NCBI GenBank assembly: GCA_031254225.1
Contig: JAIRUU010000002.1
Location: 1-6,534, forward strand
Direction of reading: 5' to 3'
DNA from: Candidatus Elusimicrobium euhamitermitis
GTDB taxonomy: Bacteria > Elusimicrobiota > Elusimicrobia > Elusimicrobiales > Elusimicrobiaceae
DNA length: 6,534 bases
Shown here: positions 1-6,176 of the stretch, piece by piece
Layout: the number at the start of each line of letters is the position of its first letter
Numbering within the stretch: the first letter of the stretch is position 1
Made by a program: the position numbers and the translations under genes
Notes under the pieces: generated by a model
Seen by the model: the letters and a program-made list of their open reading frames with translations, nothing else
Databases searched by the model: none
What the model was told of the DNA's origin: nothing

Positions 1-2789
1 CGGTTGTGGATGAAGGCGAGCAGCGCGCGCGGCTTTTTAACCGCGCCTGGCATATTTGGCTTGAGGAGCAGCTGTCCCAAAATTCTCCGTCTGAAAAACA
101 GTGGGAAGAAGTTTTAAAACAAATTTCCGTGGAAGATATTTATGATTATGCTTTTGCCGTTTGCAGCGGTAAGGTTGAAAGTTATCATCCGTTCTCGCAT
201 ACAGAACTGCTAAGCGAAGTTTGTTTTGAAAACGCGGCTCTTGCGGAACAAATGTCCACGGCGTTTTTGCAGGGGCCCAAAAGCAGAAAAATTGAGCGCA
301 GCCTTGCGTCCGCCGCAATTATTTTGCAGGAAGCGGGTTTTTCTTTTAAGGAAGGAAATATTGCGCCGTCCGACAATCCGGAGCCTGAAATTTTGACCTC
401 GGCTGACCAGGCAAAAGGCTGGGACGATGATAATTTTGAGACGGCCGCAAAGATTATTGAGTTTGCCCGCTCCGTGCACCCCTGCCGCCAGGTTTTGGTA
501 GGCAAAGTTTATGATTTGATTAAAGATTTTACTCTGTCCGTGCGCGAGAGTTACGCCGCGCAGGGTCTTTTGTCTTTTGACGACTTACTTGTCAAAACGC
601 GTAATCTGCTTAAAGAAAATATTAAAGTCAGAAACCTGCTTAAAGAGCAGTTTGAAATTATTTTAATTGACGAATTTCAGGACACTGACCCCGTGCAGGG
701 CGAGCTTATTTTATTTTTGGCCGAAGAAAAAGACGGCGCGGCGGACGACTGGAAAAATATTAAACTTGCGCAGGGCAAACTGTTTGTCGTGGGGGACCCG
801 AAGCAGTCCATTTACCGTTTTCGCGGCGCTGATATCACTGCTTACCATCTGTTTACCGAAATGATTTTAAAGCAGGGCGGCCTTCAGTGTTTTTTGCAGA
901 CAAACTTCAGAAGCGCGGGCGGAATTATAGATTTTGTTAACGTTGTGGGCTGCGGCGTTATAAAAGAAAAAACCGGTTTCCAGCCGTCGTACGTGCCTAT
1001 TTTTGTTTCTGAAAAAAACGCCGCGCGGCCCAAAAGCGTGGAAGAAATTATTATTAAAAGTTCAGACAAACAAAGCGCGGCCGCTTACCGCCACAACCAG
1101 GCGGAATATATCGCAAAATGGATTGCGGAAAACGCCGGAGTCTTGCAGCTTGAAGGCGGCAGACTGCTTGATTATAAAGACATCGCGATACTTATGCGCA
1201 CGTCAAATTCTTTTAATATTTTTACGGACGCTCTTAAAAGGCATGGCGTTAAATATACGGTTGAAGAAGACAGAAATTTTTATACGGCGCAGGAAATTAT
1301 TGATTTTATAAACTTGCTCACGCTGCTTGAAACCCCGTCTGACAAAAACGCGCTTGCCGGCGTTTTGAGGAGCCCGCTTGGCGGGTTTACGGACAATGAG
1401 ATTTACAAAATTTTTAAATCCGGTTTTACCGATATTTTTGCGCGCCGCGCCGCGCCCGAATTTGAAAGGGCCGCGCGGTTTTATAAAACTCTTGCCGGTC
1501 TTTCCGCGCTTGCCGGCCGCGTGACTTTGGGCGAACTTATTCATAAAATTTTGTCAGAAACTTTATTTACGGAGCTTACCCAGCGCGCTTACAACGGGGA
1601 GCAGACCGTTTCAAACATTAACAAATTCGCGGCCGCCGTGGCGGCCGAAACAGCGCAAAATCCGCTGAGCCTCGGACAGCTGCTGCTTAATTTAAAAGAA
1701 ACGCGGGCCGCGGGCCGCGGCGAAGGGGAAAGTCCGCTCGCCGACGAGATGCAGAGCGCGGTCAGCGTCATGACAATACACAAATCCAAAGGCCTTGAAT
1801 TTCCGGTTGTATTTCTGGCGGATATTTTCCGTCTGGAAACAAACAAATCAAACGCGCACGGGTACAGCTGGTTTCATAATATGCACGGCCTGCGCGCGGG
1901 CGCTTTTGCCGACGCTAATCTTGCGTTTTTGGATATACAGTCCCTCTGGCACGGCAGAAGCGAGGAGGCGAGAATTTTATACGTCGCGCTGACGCGCGCT
2001 AAGGAAAAACTTTTTATCGTCGGGCAGGATGAAGAGCCTAAGAAAACCGCCGCGCGCCGTCTGATAAACTGCGGCGTATGGCCGGAAGCGGGCTGCGGGG
2101 AAATAAATTTGAAACTGCCCGTTGAAGTTACTTATCAAAATTTTGCGCCGCCGGAAGATTTTATTTATACCGTCCGCGCGTCCGCCGCTTCCGCAGCGCA
2201 AAAAATAGACGCCGGCTGGCCGGCAGTCTGGGCCGCGCGGGAGAAAAAATATTCAGAAATTTGCGCGGACAAAATTTTTATTTCGCCAAGTTCTCTTACT
2301 GCGCGTACAACGCCGCAGTCAGGCGGAAACGAAGACGCGTTGGCGCTGGGGGACCTTTGCCACAAAACGCTTGAGCTTTGGGATTTTAAGACGGATATAA
2401 CGGCGGCGGATATTAAGGCGGCTGCCTCCGCGCTTGAAGCCGCGCCGGCGGAAAATATTATAGAAGAAGCGCAAAATATTTTTAATAAATTTAACGGTTC
2501 CGAAGCGTTTAAAACGTTGGCCGCCGCGGAAGTGATTGCAAAGGAAATGCCGTTTACGTTTTTAGACGGCGGCAAAATAATAAACGGCGTTATGGATTTG
2601 GTTATAAAACGCGGCGGCGATATTTTGGTGTTTGATTATAAGACGGACAAAAAATTAAATACGGCAAATTATAAGCCGCAGCTTGACGCTTATGCGCGCG
2701 CCGCCGGCGAAATTTTTAAAACAAGCCGCGTAAAAAGCGGTATTATATATTTAAGGTCAGAGAAGGGGGGAGAATGTTTGATAAATTAA
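1..2789 (+). CDS. addA: AddA/RecB-type ATP-dependent helicase-nuclease, 5' partial
   Basis: This is a superfamily 1A (UvrD-like) helicase fused to a C-terminal PD-(D/E)XK nuclease, the architecture of AddA and RecB, which process double-strand DNA ends for recombination. The reading frame is open to the left edge, so the gene starts outside the window; the GTG at 6 is only the first possible start codon inside it. Counting from that GTG (927 residues), motif II is IDEFQDTD (221-228), motif III GDPKQSIYRFRGA (263-275), motif IV TNFRS (299-303), motif V TIHKSKGLEF (590-599) and motif VI VALTRAKEKL (660-669). The nuclease shows GDLCHKTLE (782-790), GVMD (861-864), DYKTDK (877-882) and QLDAY (892-896), so its catalytic His, Asp, Asp and Lys are all present. 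Motif I (Walker A) is missing because it lies upstream. AddA is favoured over RecB by the general look of the motifs, but the partner subunit (AddB or RecC) is not visible. The last codons overlap the next gene by 16 bases. Helicase-nuclease call is very sure; the exact subfamily is less so. Confidence 0.9.
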   Translation, partial: VVDEGEQRARLFNRAWHIWLEEQLSQNSPSEKQWEEVLKQISVEDIYDYAFAVCSGKVESYHPFSHTELLSEVCFENAALAEQMSTAFLQGPKSRKIERSLASAAIILQEAGFSFKEGNIAPSDNPEPEILTSADQAKGWDDDNFETAAKIIEFARSVHPCRQVLVGKVYDLIKDFTLSVRESYAAQGLLSFDDLLVKTRNLLKENIKVRNLLKEQFEIILIDEFQDTDPVQGELILFLAEEKDGAADDWKNIKLAQGKLFVVGDPKQSIYRFRGADITAYHLFTEMILKQGGLQCFLQTNFRSAGGIIDFVNVVGCGVIKEKTGFQPSYVPIFVSEKNAARPKSVEEIIIKSSDKQSAAAYRHNQAEYIAKWIAENAGVLQLEGGRLLDYKDIAILMRTSNSFNIFTDALKRHGVKYTVEEDRNFYTAQEIIDFINLLTLLETPSDKNALAGVLRSPLGGFTDNEIYKIFKSGFTDIFARRAAPEFERAARFYKTLAGLSALAGRVTLGELIHKILSETLFTELTQRAYNGEQTVSNINKFAAAVAAETAQNPLSLGQLLLNLKETRAAGRGEGESPLADEMQSAVSVMTIHKSKGLEFPVVFLADIFRLETNKSNAHGYSWFHNMHGLRAGAFADANLAFLDIQSLWHGRSEEARILYVALTRAKEKLFIVGQDEEPKKTAARRLINCGVWPEAGCGEINLKLPVEVTYQNFAPPEDFIYTVRASAASAAQKIDAGWPAVWAAREKKYSEICADKIFISPSSLTARTTPQSGGNEDALALGDLCHKTLELWDFKTDITAADIKAAASALEAAPAENIIEEAQNIFNKFNGSEAFKTLAAAEVIAKEMPFTFLDGGKIINGVMDLVIKRGGDILVFDYKTDKKLNTANYKPQLDAYARAAGEIFKTSRVKSGIIYLRSEKGGECLIN
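2763..2772 (+). promoter_or_regulatory. Strong Shine-Dalgarno of ybaB inside the addA tail
   Basis: The purine run AAGGGGGGAG lies just upstream of the ATG at 2774 and is itself coding sequence for the last residues (KGGE) of the helicase-nuclease. It supports the 2774 start and suggests that translation of ybaB is coupled to termination of the upstream gene. Confidence 0.7.
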
Positions 2790-3067
2790 AAGATTTATGG
2801 ATGCTTAAGGGACAGATGGAAGAAATTAAAAAACGGCTGGACGCTATGGTTATTAAAGTCCAGAGCAAAGAAGGTCTTTTTGATATTACTATGACTGGCT
2901 CTCAGGAAGTTAAGGAAGTAAAAATATTAAAAAATTTTGCGGCGTACACAAACGCGCAGATTGAGGAAGATTTGGCGCGGGGGTTTAATAAAGCGTTGAA
3001 AGATTCCCAGGCTATGGCCGCGCAGGTCATGGGCGGACTGGCCGGCTTAACGCCGCCGGAGGCGTAA
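2774..3067 (+). CDS. ybaB: YbaB/EbfC family nucleoid-associated protein
   Basis: This 97-residue protein has the size and pattern of the YbaB/EbfC family, small dimeric DNA-binding proteins that associate with the nucleoid. What is visible: a Met/Lys/Glu-rich N-terminal helix (about 1-26) with the family's spacing of Leu, Met and Gln (residues 1-20 include LKGQMEEIKKRLDAM), a central strand pair (about 27-53, with KEGLFDITMTGSQEVKEVKI) and a C-terminal helical part containing the acidic/amide stretch EEDLARGFNKALKDSQ (64-79) and a Met/Gly-rich tail. In many bacteria ybaB lies between dnaX and recR; here it instead follows and overlaps an addA-like gene, still a recombination context. It starts at ATG 2774 behind a strong Shine-Dalgarno. 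The role in this organism is inferred from the family only; DNA contacts cannot be read from the sequence. Confidence 0.88.
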   Translation: MFDKLKDLWMLKGQMEEIKKRLDAMVIKVQSKEGLFDITMTGSQEVKEVKILKNFAAYTNAQIEEDLARGFNKALKDSQAMAAQVMGGLAGLTPPEA

Positions 3068-3085
3068 AATAAAAACGGGGGCTGT

Positions 3086-3460
3086 ATGTTTGATTTAAAA
3101 AATAAAACGGTTGCCGTGGTGGGGGTTTCGGCGGACGCGGCAAAATACGGAAGCAAAATTTTTAAGACGTTAAAACATGACGGCGCGGATATTTACGCCG
3201 TCGGACGGCAGGACGTAAAAGTTATGGGAGAGCAGGTTTATAAATCCCTTTCCGAACTGCCCAAAAAACCTGTGCTTGTAATAATGGTTGTCCCGCCGGC
3301 CGCGGCAATGCCCGTCGTGGAAGAAGCGGTTAAGCTGGGCGTTAAAGAGATTTGGTTTCAGCCTGGCGCGGAAAATGAAGAGGCGGAAAATTTTGCAAAA
3401 AATAACGGCGTGGCGGTAACTTCGCACGCGTGCATTATGGTGCGGGGAGGATATTGGTAA
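3086..3460 (+). CDS. CoA-binding domain protein (YccU/YneT type)
   Basis: A 124-residue single-domain Rossmann protein of the CoA_binding_2 family, related to the N-terminal CoA-binding domain of succinyl-CoA synthetase alpha. Seen directly: an N-terminal strand followed by the nucleotide-binding loop VVGVSADAAKYGSKIF (11-26), a second strand DIYAVG (35-40), the family-typical KVMGEQVYKSLSELP (45-59), a hydrophobic strand ending in VVPP (68-71), EIWFQPGAENEEA (88-100) and a C-terminal SHACIMVRGG with one conserved Cys (C116). In the family this Cys is often conserved and may take part in a thiol interaction with CoA, but no enzymatic reaction is established. It starts at ATG 3086, 18 bases after ybaB, with a GGGGG ribosome site at 3077-3081. 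Its stop codon overlaps the start of the next gene by one base (TAATG), so the two are likely translated together. Family assignment is strong; physiological role unknown. Confidence 0.88.
   Translation: MFDLKNKTVAVVGVSADAAKYGSKIFKTLKHDGADIYAVGRQDVKVMGEQVYKSLSELPKKPVLVIMVVPPAAAMPVVEEAVKLGVKEIWFQPGAENEEAENFAKNNGVAVTSHACIMVRGGYW
3444..3450 (+). promoter_or_regulatory. Shine-Dalgarno fixing the aldo/keto reductase start
   Basis: GGGGAGG lies nine bases before the ATG at 3460, whereas the upstream in-frame GTG at 3430 has no comparable purine run. This chooses 3460 as the start, and the ten residues that the GTG would add (HYGAGRILV after the first) do not look like part of the fold. Confidence 0.75.
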
Positions 3461-4371
3461 TGGAGTTTAAAAGAGAAAAAATGAACGTCAGCGGCGTGGC
3501 GCTGGGCACCTGGGCAATGGGCGGGGAGGGCTGGGGGCCGGTGGACGACAATAATTCCGTTTCCGCCGTGCACGCCGCGCTTGAGCACGGAATAAATTTT
3601 ATAGACACGGCGCCGTTTTACGGATTTGGCCGCGCGGAGGAAATTGTAGGAAAGGCAATCAAAGGCAGGCGCGACAGATATTTTATAGCCACTAAATGCG
3701 GTCTGCTCTGGCCGGGCGGCCGCGCGCAGAAAAACCTGACGGAAGCAAGCATAGTTTTTGAACTTGAGCATTCCCTGCGCCGCCTGGGCGTTGATTATAT
3801 AGACCTTTACCTGACGCACTGGCCAGACGACAAAGTCTCGCTTGAAGAAACTTACGGGACGCTGGCTAATCTTAAAAAGCAGGGCAAAATAAAACACGTC
3901 GGCGTTTGCAATGTTGACGGCGAAATGCTTGAAAAAATAGATAAAATTACGCGCGTGGCCTGCGTGCAGAACGAATATTCTTTTTTAAAACCGCGGCCCG
4001 GCGGCGACGTGTTTGATTATTGCCGCGAGAACGGCATAGGTTTCCTTGCCTACGGCCCGCTTGCGGGCGGTATTCTGACGGGAAAATATGACAGGGAGCC
4101 CGGGTTTTCCAAATCAGACACCAGAAGTTTTTTCTACCGTTTCTACCGCGGAGACGCTTTTGACAAAGCGCGCGCCGCCGCCCAGAAATTTAAGCAAGTG
4201 GCGGCAAAATACAAAACGTCCGCCGCGGCCGTAGCCCTTGCGTGGACCATGGAACAGCGGGATTTTATAGTGCCGCTTGCGGGCGCAAAAACGCCGCAGC
4301 AGGTGGCGCAGAACGCGCAGGCTCTGACGTTAAAACTTACACATGAAGACGTCAGTTTTTTAAATGGTTAA
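3460..4371 (+). CDS. Aldo/keto reductase, IolS/AKR11-like
   Basis: A 303-residue NAD(P)H-dependent aldo/keto reductase, a cytosolic TIM-barrel enzyme that interconverts carbonyls and alcohols. The complete catalytic tetrad is visible: Asp49 and Tyr54 in FIDTAPFYGFGRAEE (47-61), Lys79 in IATKCG (76-81) and His120 in DLYLTHWPDD (115-124). Other family marks are the N-terminal LGTWAMGG (15-22), GKIKHVGVCNVD (142-153), QNEYSFL (170-176), AYGPLAGGILTGKY (197-210) and the C-terminal cofactor-binding stretch PLAGAKTPQQVAQNAQAL (272-289). The GTW start, the TKCG and the THW after the barrel strand resemble Bacillus IolS (AKR11) as I recall it. The substrate cannot be deduced and there are no inositol genes nearby. 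The C-terminus ends a little earlier than in IolS, immediately before the overlap with the next gene (8 bases, ATGGTTAA). The start is ATG 3460, which shares its A with the previous stop codon. Confidence 0.92.
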   Translation: MEFKREKMNVSGVALGTWAMGGEGWGPVDDNNSVSAVHAALEHGINFIDTAPFYGFGRAEEIVGKAIKGRRDRYFIATKCGLLWPGGRAQKNLTEASIVFELEHSLRRLGVDYIDLYLTHWPDDKVSLEETYGTLANLKKQGKIKHVGVCNVDGEMLEKIDKITRVACVQNEYSFLKPRPGGDVFDYCRENGIGFLAYGPLAGGILTGKYDREPGFSKSDTRSFFYRFYRGDAFDKARAAAQKFKQVAAKYKTSAAAVALAWTMEQRDFIVPLAGAKTPQQVAQNAQALTLKLTHEDVSFLNG

Positions 4372-5635
4372 AGAAATTGAAAACTATGTTCGCGTTCTGC
4401 TGCCGCAAATAGGCGCGGGAAAAACCAGGGAAATTATAAGGCTGGTTTTTGAAATAGCAAAGCGCGACAAACTTACGCCGGAACATATTTTGCCGGCGGC
4501 GGAAAACCTTAATTTCATTTCCGCAAAAAAACTGCTTCTCAAAAAACGCTATCCTAAAAATTACGCTTCCGCACCGACGGATGTTTATTATTTACCTGAA
4601 CTTAATTTAGATTTTTGCAGTCCAGCGGATTATGCCAAAAAAGAATTTTATCCAAAATATATTTTTGTTGACGCGCAGGCTAAGGACAGTCCGCTTGCCG
4701 CGCGCGTAAGGCATATGTTTCCGGCGGCGGAATATAAAATTTTGGACAAAAAACAGAAAGTCGGCAGCGCGGATTATTCAAGACGCGCAGACACTCTTTA
4801 TATTACGCGCGAAAATTTTGATTTTTTAAAAAACTGCCCGTGCACGGCGGGCGCGGCCGGGTGCGGATATAATTTAATCAACCTCGGTTTCGGCTGCGCG
4901 TATGAGTGCGCGTACTGTTTTTTGCAGCAGTATCAAAACGCGCACGCCGTTGCGCTGCCTGCAAATTTGGGAGATTTTTTGGCGCGCGTTGACGGCGCGC
5001 ATTTTAATAAAGGGCCCTTTGCCCGGCCGCGGCTGGGCAGCGGCGAGTTTACGGATTCTCTGCTGTTTGACCATATTACAAATTATTCGTCGGAAATTAT
5101 TGAGTTTTTCCGCGGACGGCCGCATATTGATTTTGAATTTAAAACGAAAAGCGTTAACGTCGCAAACATTCTGGCCGCGGAACCGTGCGGAAATATTGTG
5201 GTCGGCTGGAGCGTGAACACGCCGCGCGTTATAGCGGGCGCGGAATATCTTACGCCGCCGCTTGATGAGCGTTTGCGCGCGGCCGCGCGGGTTGCGGCGC
5301 GCGGGTTTGGCGTAGCTTTTCATTTTGATCCTGTTATTATTTACTACGGCTGGCGCGCTGATTATAAAGAAACAATTTTAAAAATCGCCGCCGCAGTTCC
5401 GGCGGACGCTGTGCGCTGGATAAGCGTTGGCACGCTGCGCTTTAACCGCGAGCTTAAAAAAATTATTGAAGCGCGCCACCGTAATACTGAAATTTTAAAT
5501 GAAGAATTATTAGTCGGCTTTGACGGCAAATTAAGATATTCGGACGCGCAGAGAAAAGAAGTTTATTCTTATATTTTTCCTATGTTAAAAAAATATTTTC
5601 CCAAAGCGCATGTGTATATTTGCATGGAAAAATAA
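4364..5635 (+). CDS. Spore photoproduct lyase family radical SAM protein
   Basis: A 423-residue radical SAM protein. C178, C182 and C185 in GCAYECAYCFLQQY (177-190) form the CX3CX2C motif that binds the [4Fe-4S] cluster cleaving S-adenosylmethionine. Downstream similarity is to spore photoproduct lyase (SplB), which reverses a thymine dimer in spore DNA: RLGSGEFTDSLLFDHIT (223-239), FEFKTKS (257-263), VVGWSVNTPRVI (279-290), GFGVAFHFDPVIIYYGW (314-330), RWISVGTLRF (351-360) and the end HVYICMEK (416-423). Compared with Bacillus SplB (342 residues), the first roughly 95 residues are extra, and three more Cys (C158, C160, C167) stand just before the cluster motif. Where SplB has its hydrogen-donor Cys141 this protein appears to have Glu228. 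So the fold and radical chemistry are well supported, but the classical repair reaction is not. The start overlaps the reductase gene by 8 bases and shows no clear ribosome site, suggesting translational coupling. No sporulation gene is visible in the window. Confidence 0.88.
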   Translation: MVKEIENYVRVLLPQIGAGKTREIIRLVFEIAKRDKLTPEHILPAAENLNFISAKKLLLKKRYPKNYASAPTDVYYLPELNLDFCSPADYAKKEFYPKYIFVDAQAKDSPLAARVRHMFPAAEYKILDKKQKVGSADYSRRADTLYITRENFDFLKNCPCTAGAAGCGYNLINLGFGCAYECAYCFLQQYQNAHAVALPANLGDFLARVDGAHFNKGPFARPRLGSGEFTDSLLFDHITNYSSEIIEFFRGRPHIDFEFKTKSVNVANILAAEPCGNIVVGWSVNTPRVIAGAEYLTPPLDERLRAAARVAARGFGVAFHFDPVIIYYGWRADYKETILKIAAAVPADAVRWISVGTLRFNRELKKIIEARHRNTEILNEELLVGFDGKLRYSDAQRKEVYSYIFPMLKKYFPKAHVYICMEK

Positions 5636-5653
5636 AGTGTGATAAGGTATAAT
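5625..5653 (+). promoter_or_regulatory. Possible sigma-70 type promoter before the lipoprotein gene
   Basis: A perfect TATAAT stands at 5648-5653, 17 bases after TGGAAA (5625-5630), which matches the -35 consensus TTGACA at four of six positions. The -35 lies across the last codons of the lyase-family gene. Transcription would start about at the ATG (5660), giving an almost leaderless mRNA. A weak AAGG (5644-5647) lies 12 bases before the ATG and would be outside such a transcript. A/T-rich sequence makes chance matches common. Confidence 0.4.
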
Positions 5654-5659
5654 TAAGTT

Positions 5660-6124
5660 ATGAAAAAAATATTATTAATATCTGTTTTAGCGCTCACTAT
5701 GAGCGCCTGCGCTTCTTCCGTGCCCGGCGGCAGTTTTAAGCTGCCTAACATAAACGGAACCACGTTTGACAGCTCCGTTGACGCAAAAAACCAGCCGGTG
5801 TTTATCGCTTTCATGGCCACCTACTGCGGGTACTGCAAAATGTCAGTGCCGCAGGTTGTGGAAATCAGCAAAACTTACGGCCCGAAAGGTCTTAAAGTTA
5901 TCGGCATTTTTGCCAATGAAAGTAAGGACGAACCTGCGGAGTACGCCAAAAATTACGGCGTGACTTACGACGTGCTTTATAACGGCGGCGAGATTAGCCA
6001 GAATTTCAACGTTAACGGCGTGCCGCATTTTGTGCTGCTTGACAAAAACCACAATATAGTAAAAATGTGGTCAGGCTATAACCCGAAGCATAATTTTGCA
6101 GAAGAAATTAATAAAGTTTTGTAA
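5660..6124 (+). CDS. TlpA-like thioredoxin-fold lipoprotein
   Basis: A 154-residue exported thiol-disulfide protein. The N-terminus is a lipoprotein signal: MKK, a hydrophobic stretch (4-13) and a lipobox MSAC with the lipidated Cys at 17. Position +2 is Ala, not Asp, which by the E. coli rule would favour the outer membrane, though the rule may not hold here. The mature part starts with a TlpA/ResA-like SFKLPNINGTTFD (25-37), then the thioredoxin strand and active site IAFMATYCGYCK (49-60) with the redox pair C56/C59, then KVIGIFANES (79-88) and the cis-proline loop NGVPHFVLLDKN (119-130, P122). These proteins reduce or transfer disulfides of extracytoplasmic partners, for example cytochrome c apoproteins; the partner cannot be told here. 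The only Cys besides the pair is the lipidated one. It starts at ATG 5660, 24 bases after the preceding gene, possibly from its own promoter, and is followed by a strong terminator hairpin. Confidence 0.9.
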   Translation: MKKILLISVLALTMSACASSVPGGSFKLPNINGTTFDSSVDAKNQPVFIAFMATYCGYCKMSVPQVVEISKTYGPKGLKVIGIFANESKDEPAEYAKNYGVTYDVLYNGGEISQNFNVNGVPHFVLLDKNHNIVKMWSGYNPKHNFAEEINKVL

Positions 6125-6132
6125 TGTAAGTT

Positions 6133-6172
6133 AAATAAAAAAGCCCTCTCTTTTGAGAGGGCTTTTTTATTT
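6133..6172. terminator. Bidirectional intrinsic terminator
   Basis: Two perfectly complementary 18-base arms (6133-6150 and 6155-6172) surround a TTTT loop. The inner part GCCCTCTC/GAGAGGGC is the GC-rich stem; the outer part is A-run on the left and T-run on the right. It therefore ends with U-runs on both strands and lies between the convergent lipoprotein gene (stop 6122-6124) and valS (stop 6177-6179), so it can terminate both. Confidence 0.93.
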
Positions 6173-6176
6173 GTTA

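Noticed and set aside
1372..1387. Small GC hairpin followed by TTT, terminator-like
   Set aside because: The stem is only five to six base pairs, the T-run is three bases, and it encodes part of the helicase (SPLGGF).
1630..1647. Inverted repeat CGGCCGCC-GT-GGCGGCCG
   Set aside because: It lies inside the helicase coding sequence and comes from Ala codons (AAAVAAE); there is no T-run or intergenic context.
3430..3459. Earlier GTG start for the aldo/keto reductase
   Set aside because: The GTG lacks a ribosome site, while GGGGAGG is well placed for the ATG at 3460, and the family N-terminus fits the shorter form.
3358..3897. 179-residue minus-strand open frame across the CoA-binding and reductase genes
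   Set aside because: Both plus-strand genes here have full family motifs; the minus frame is a by-product of GC-rich codons and shows no domain.
4874..5323. 149-residue minus-strand open frame, Arg-rich
   Set aside because: It is antisense to the most conserved part of the radical SAM gene; its Arg richness is what reversed GCG/GCC codons give.
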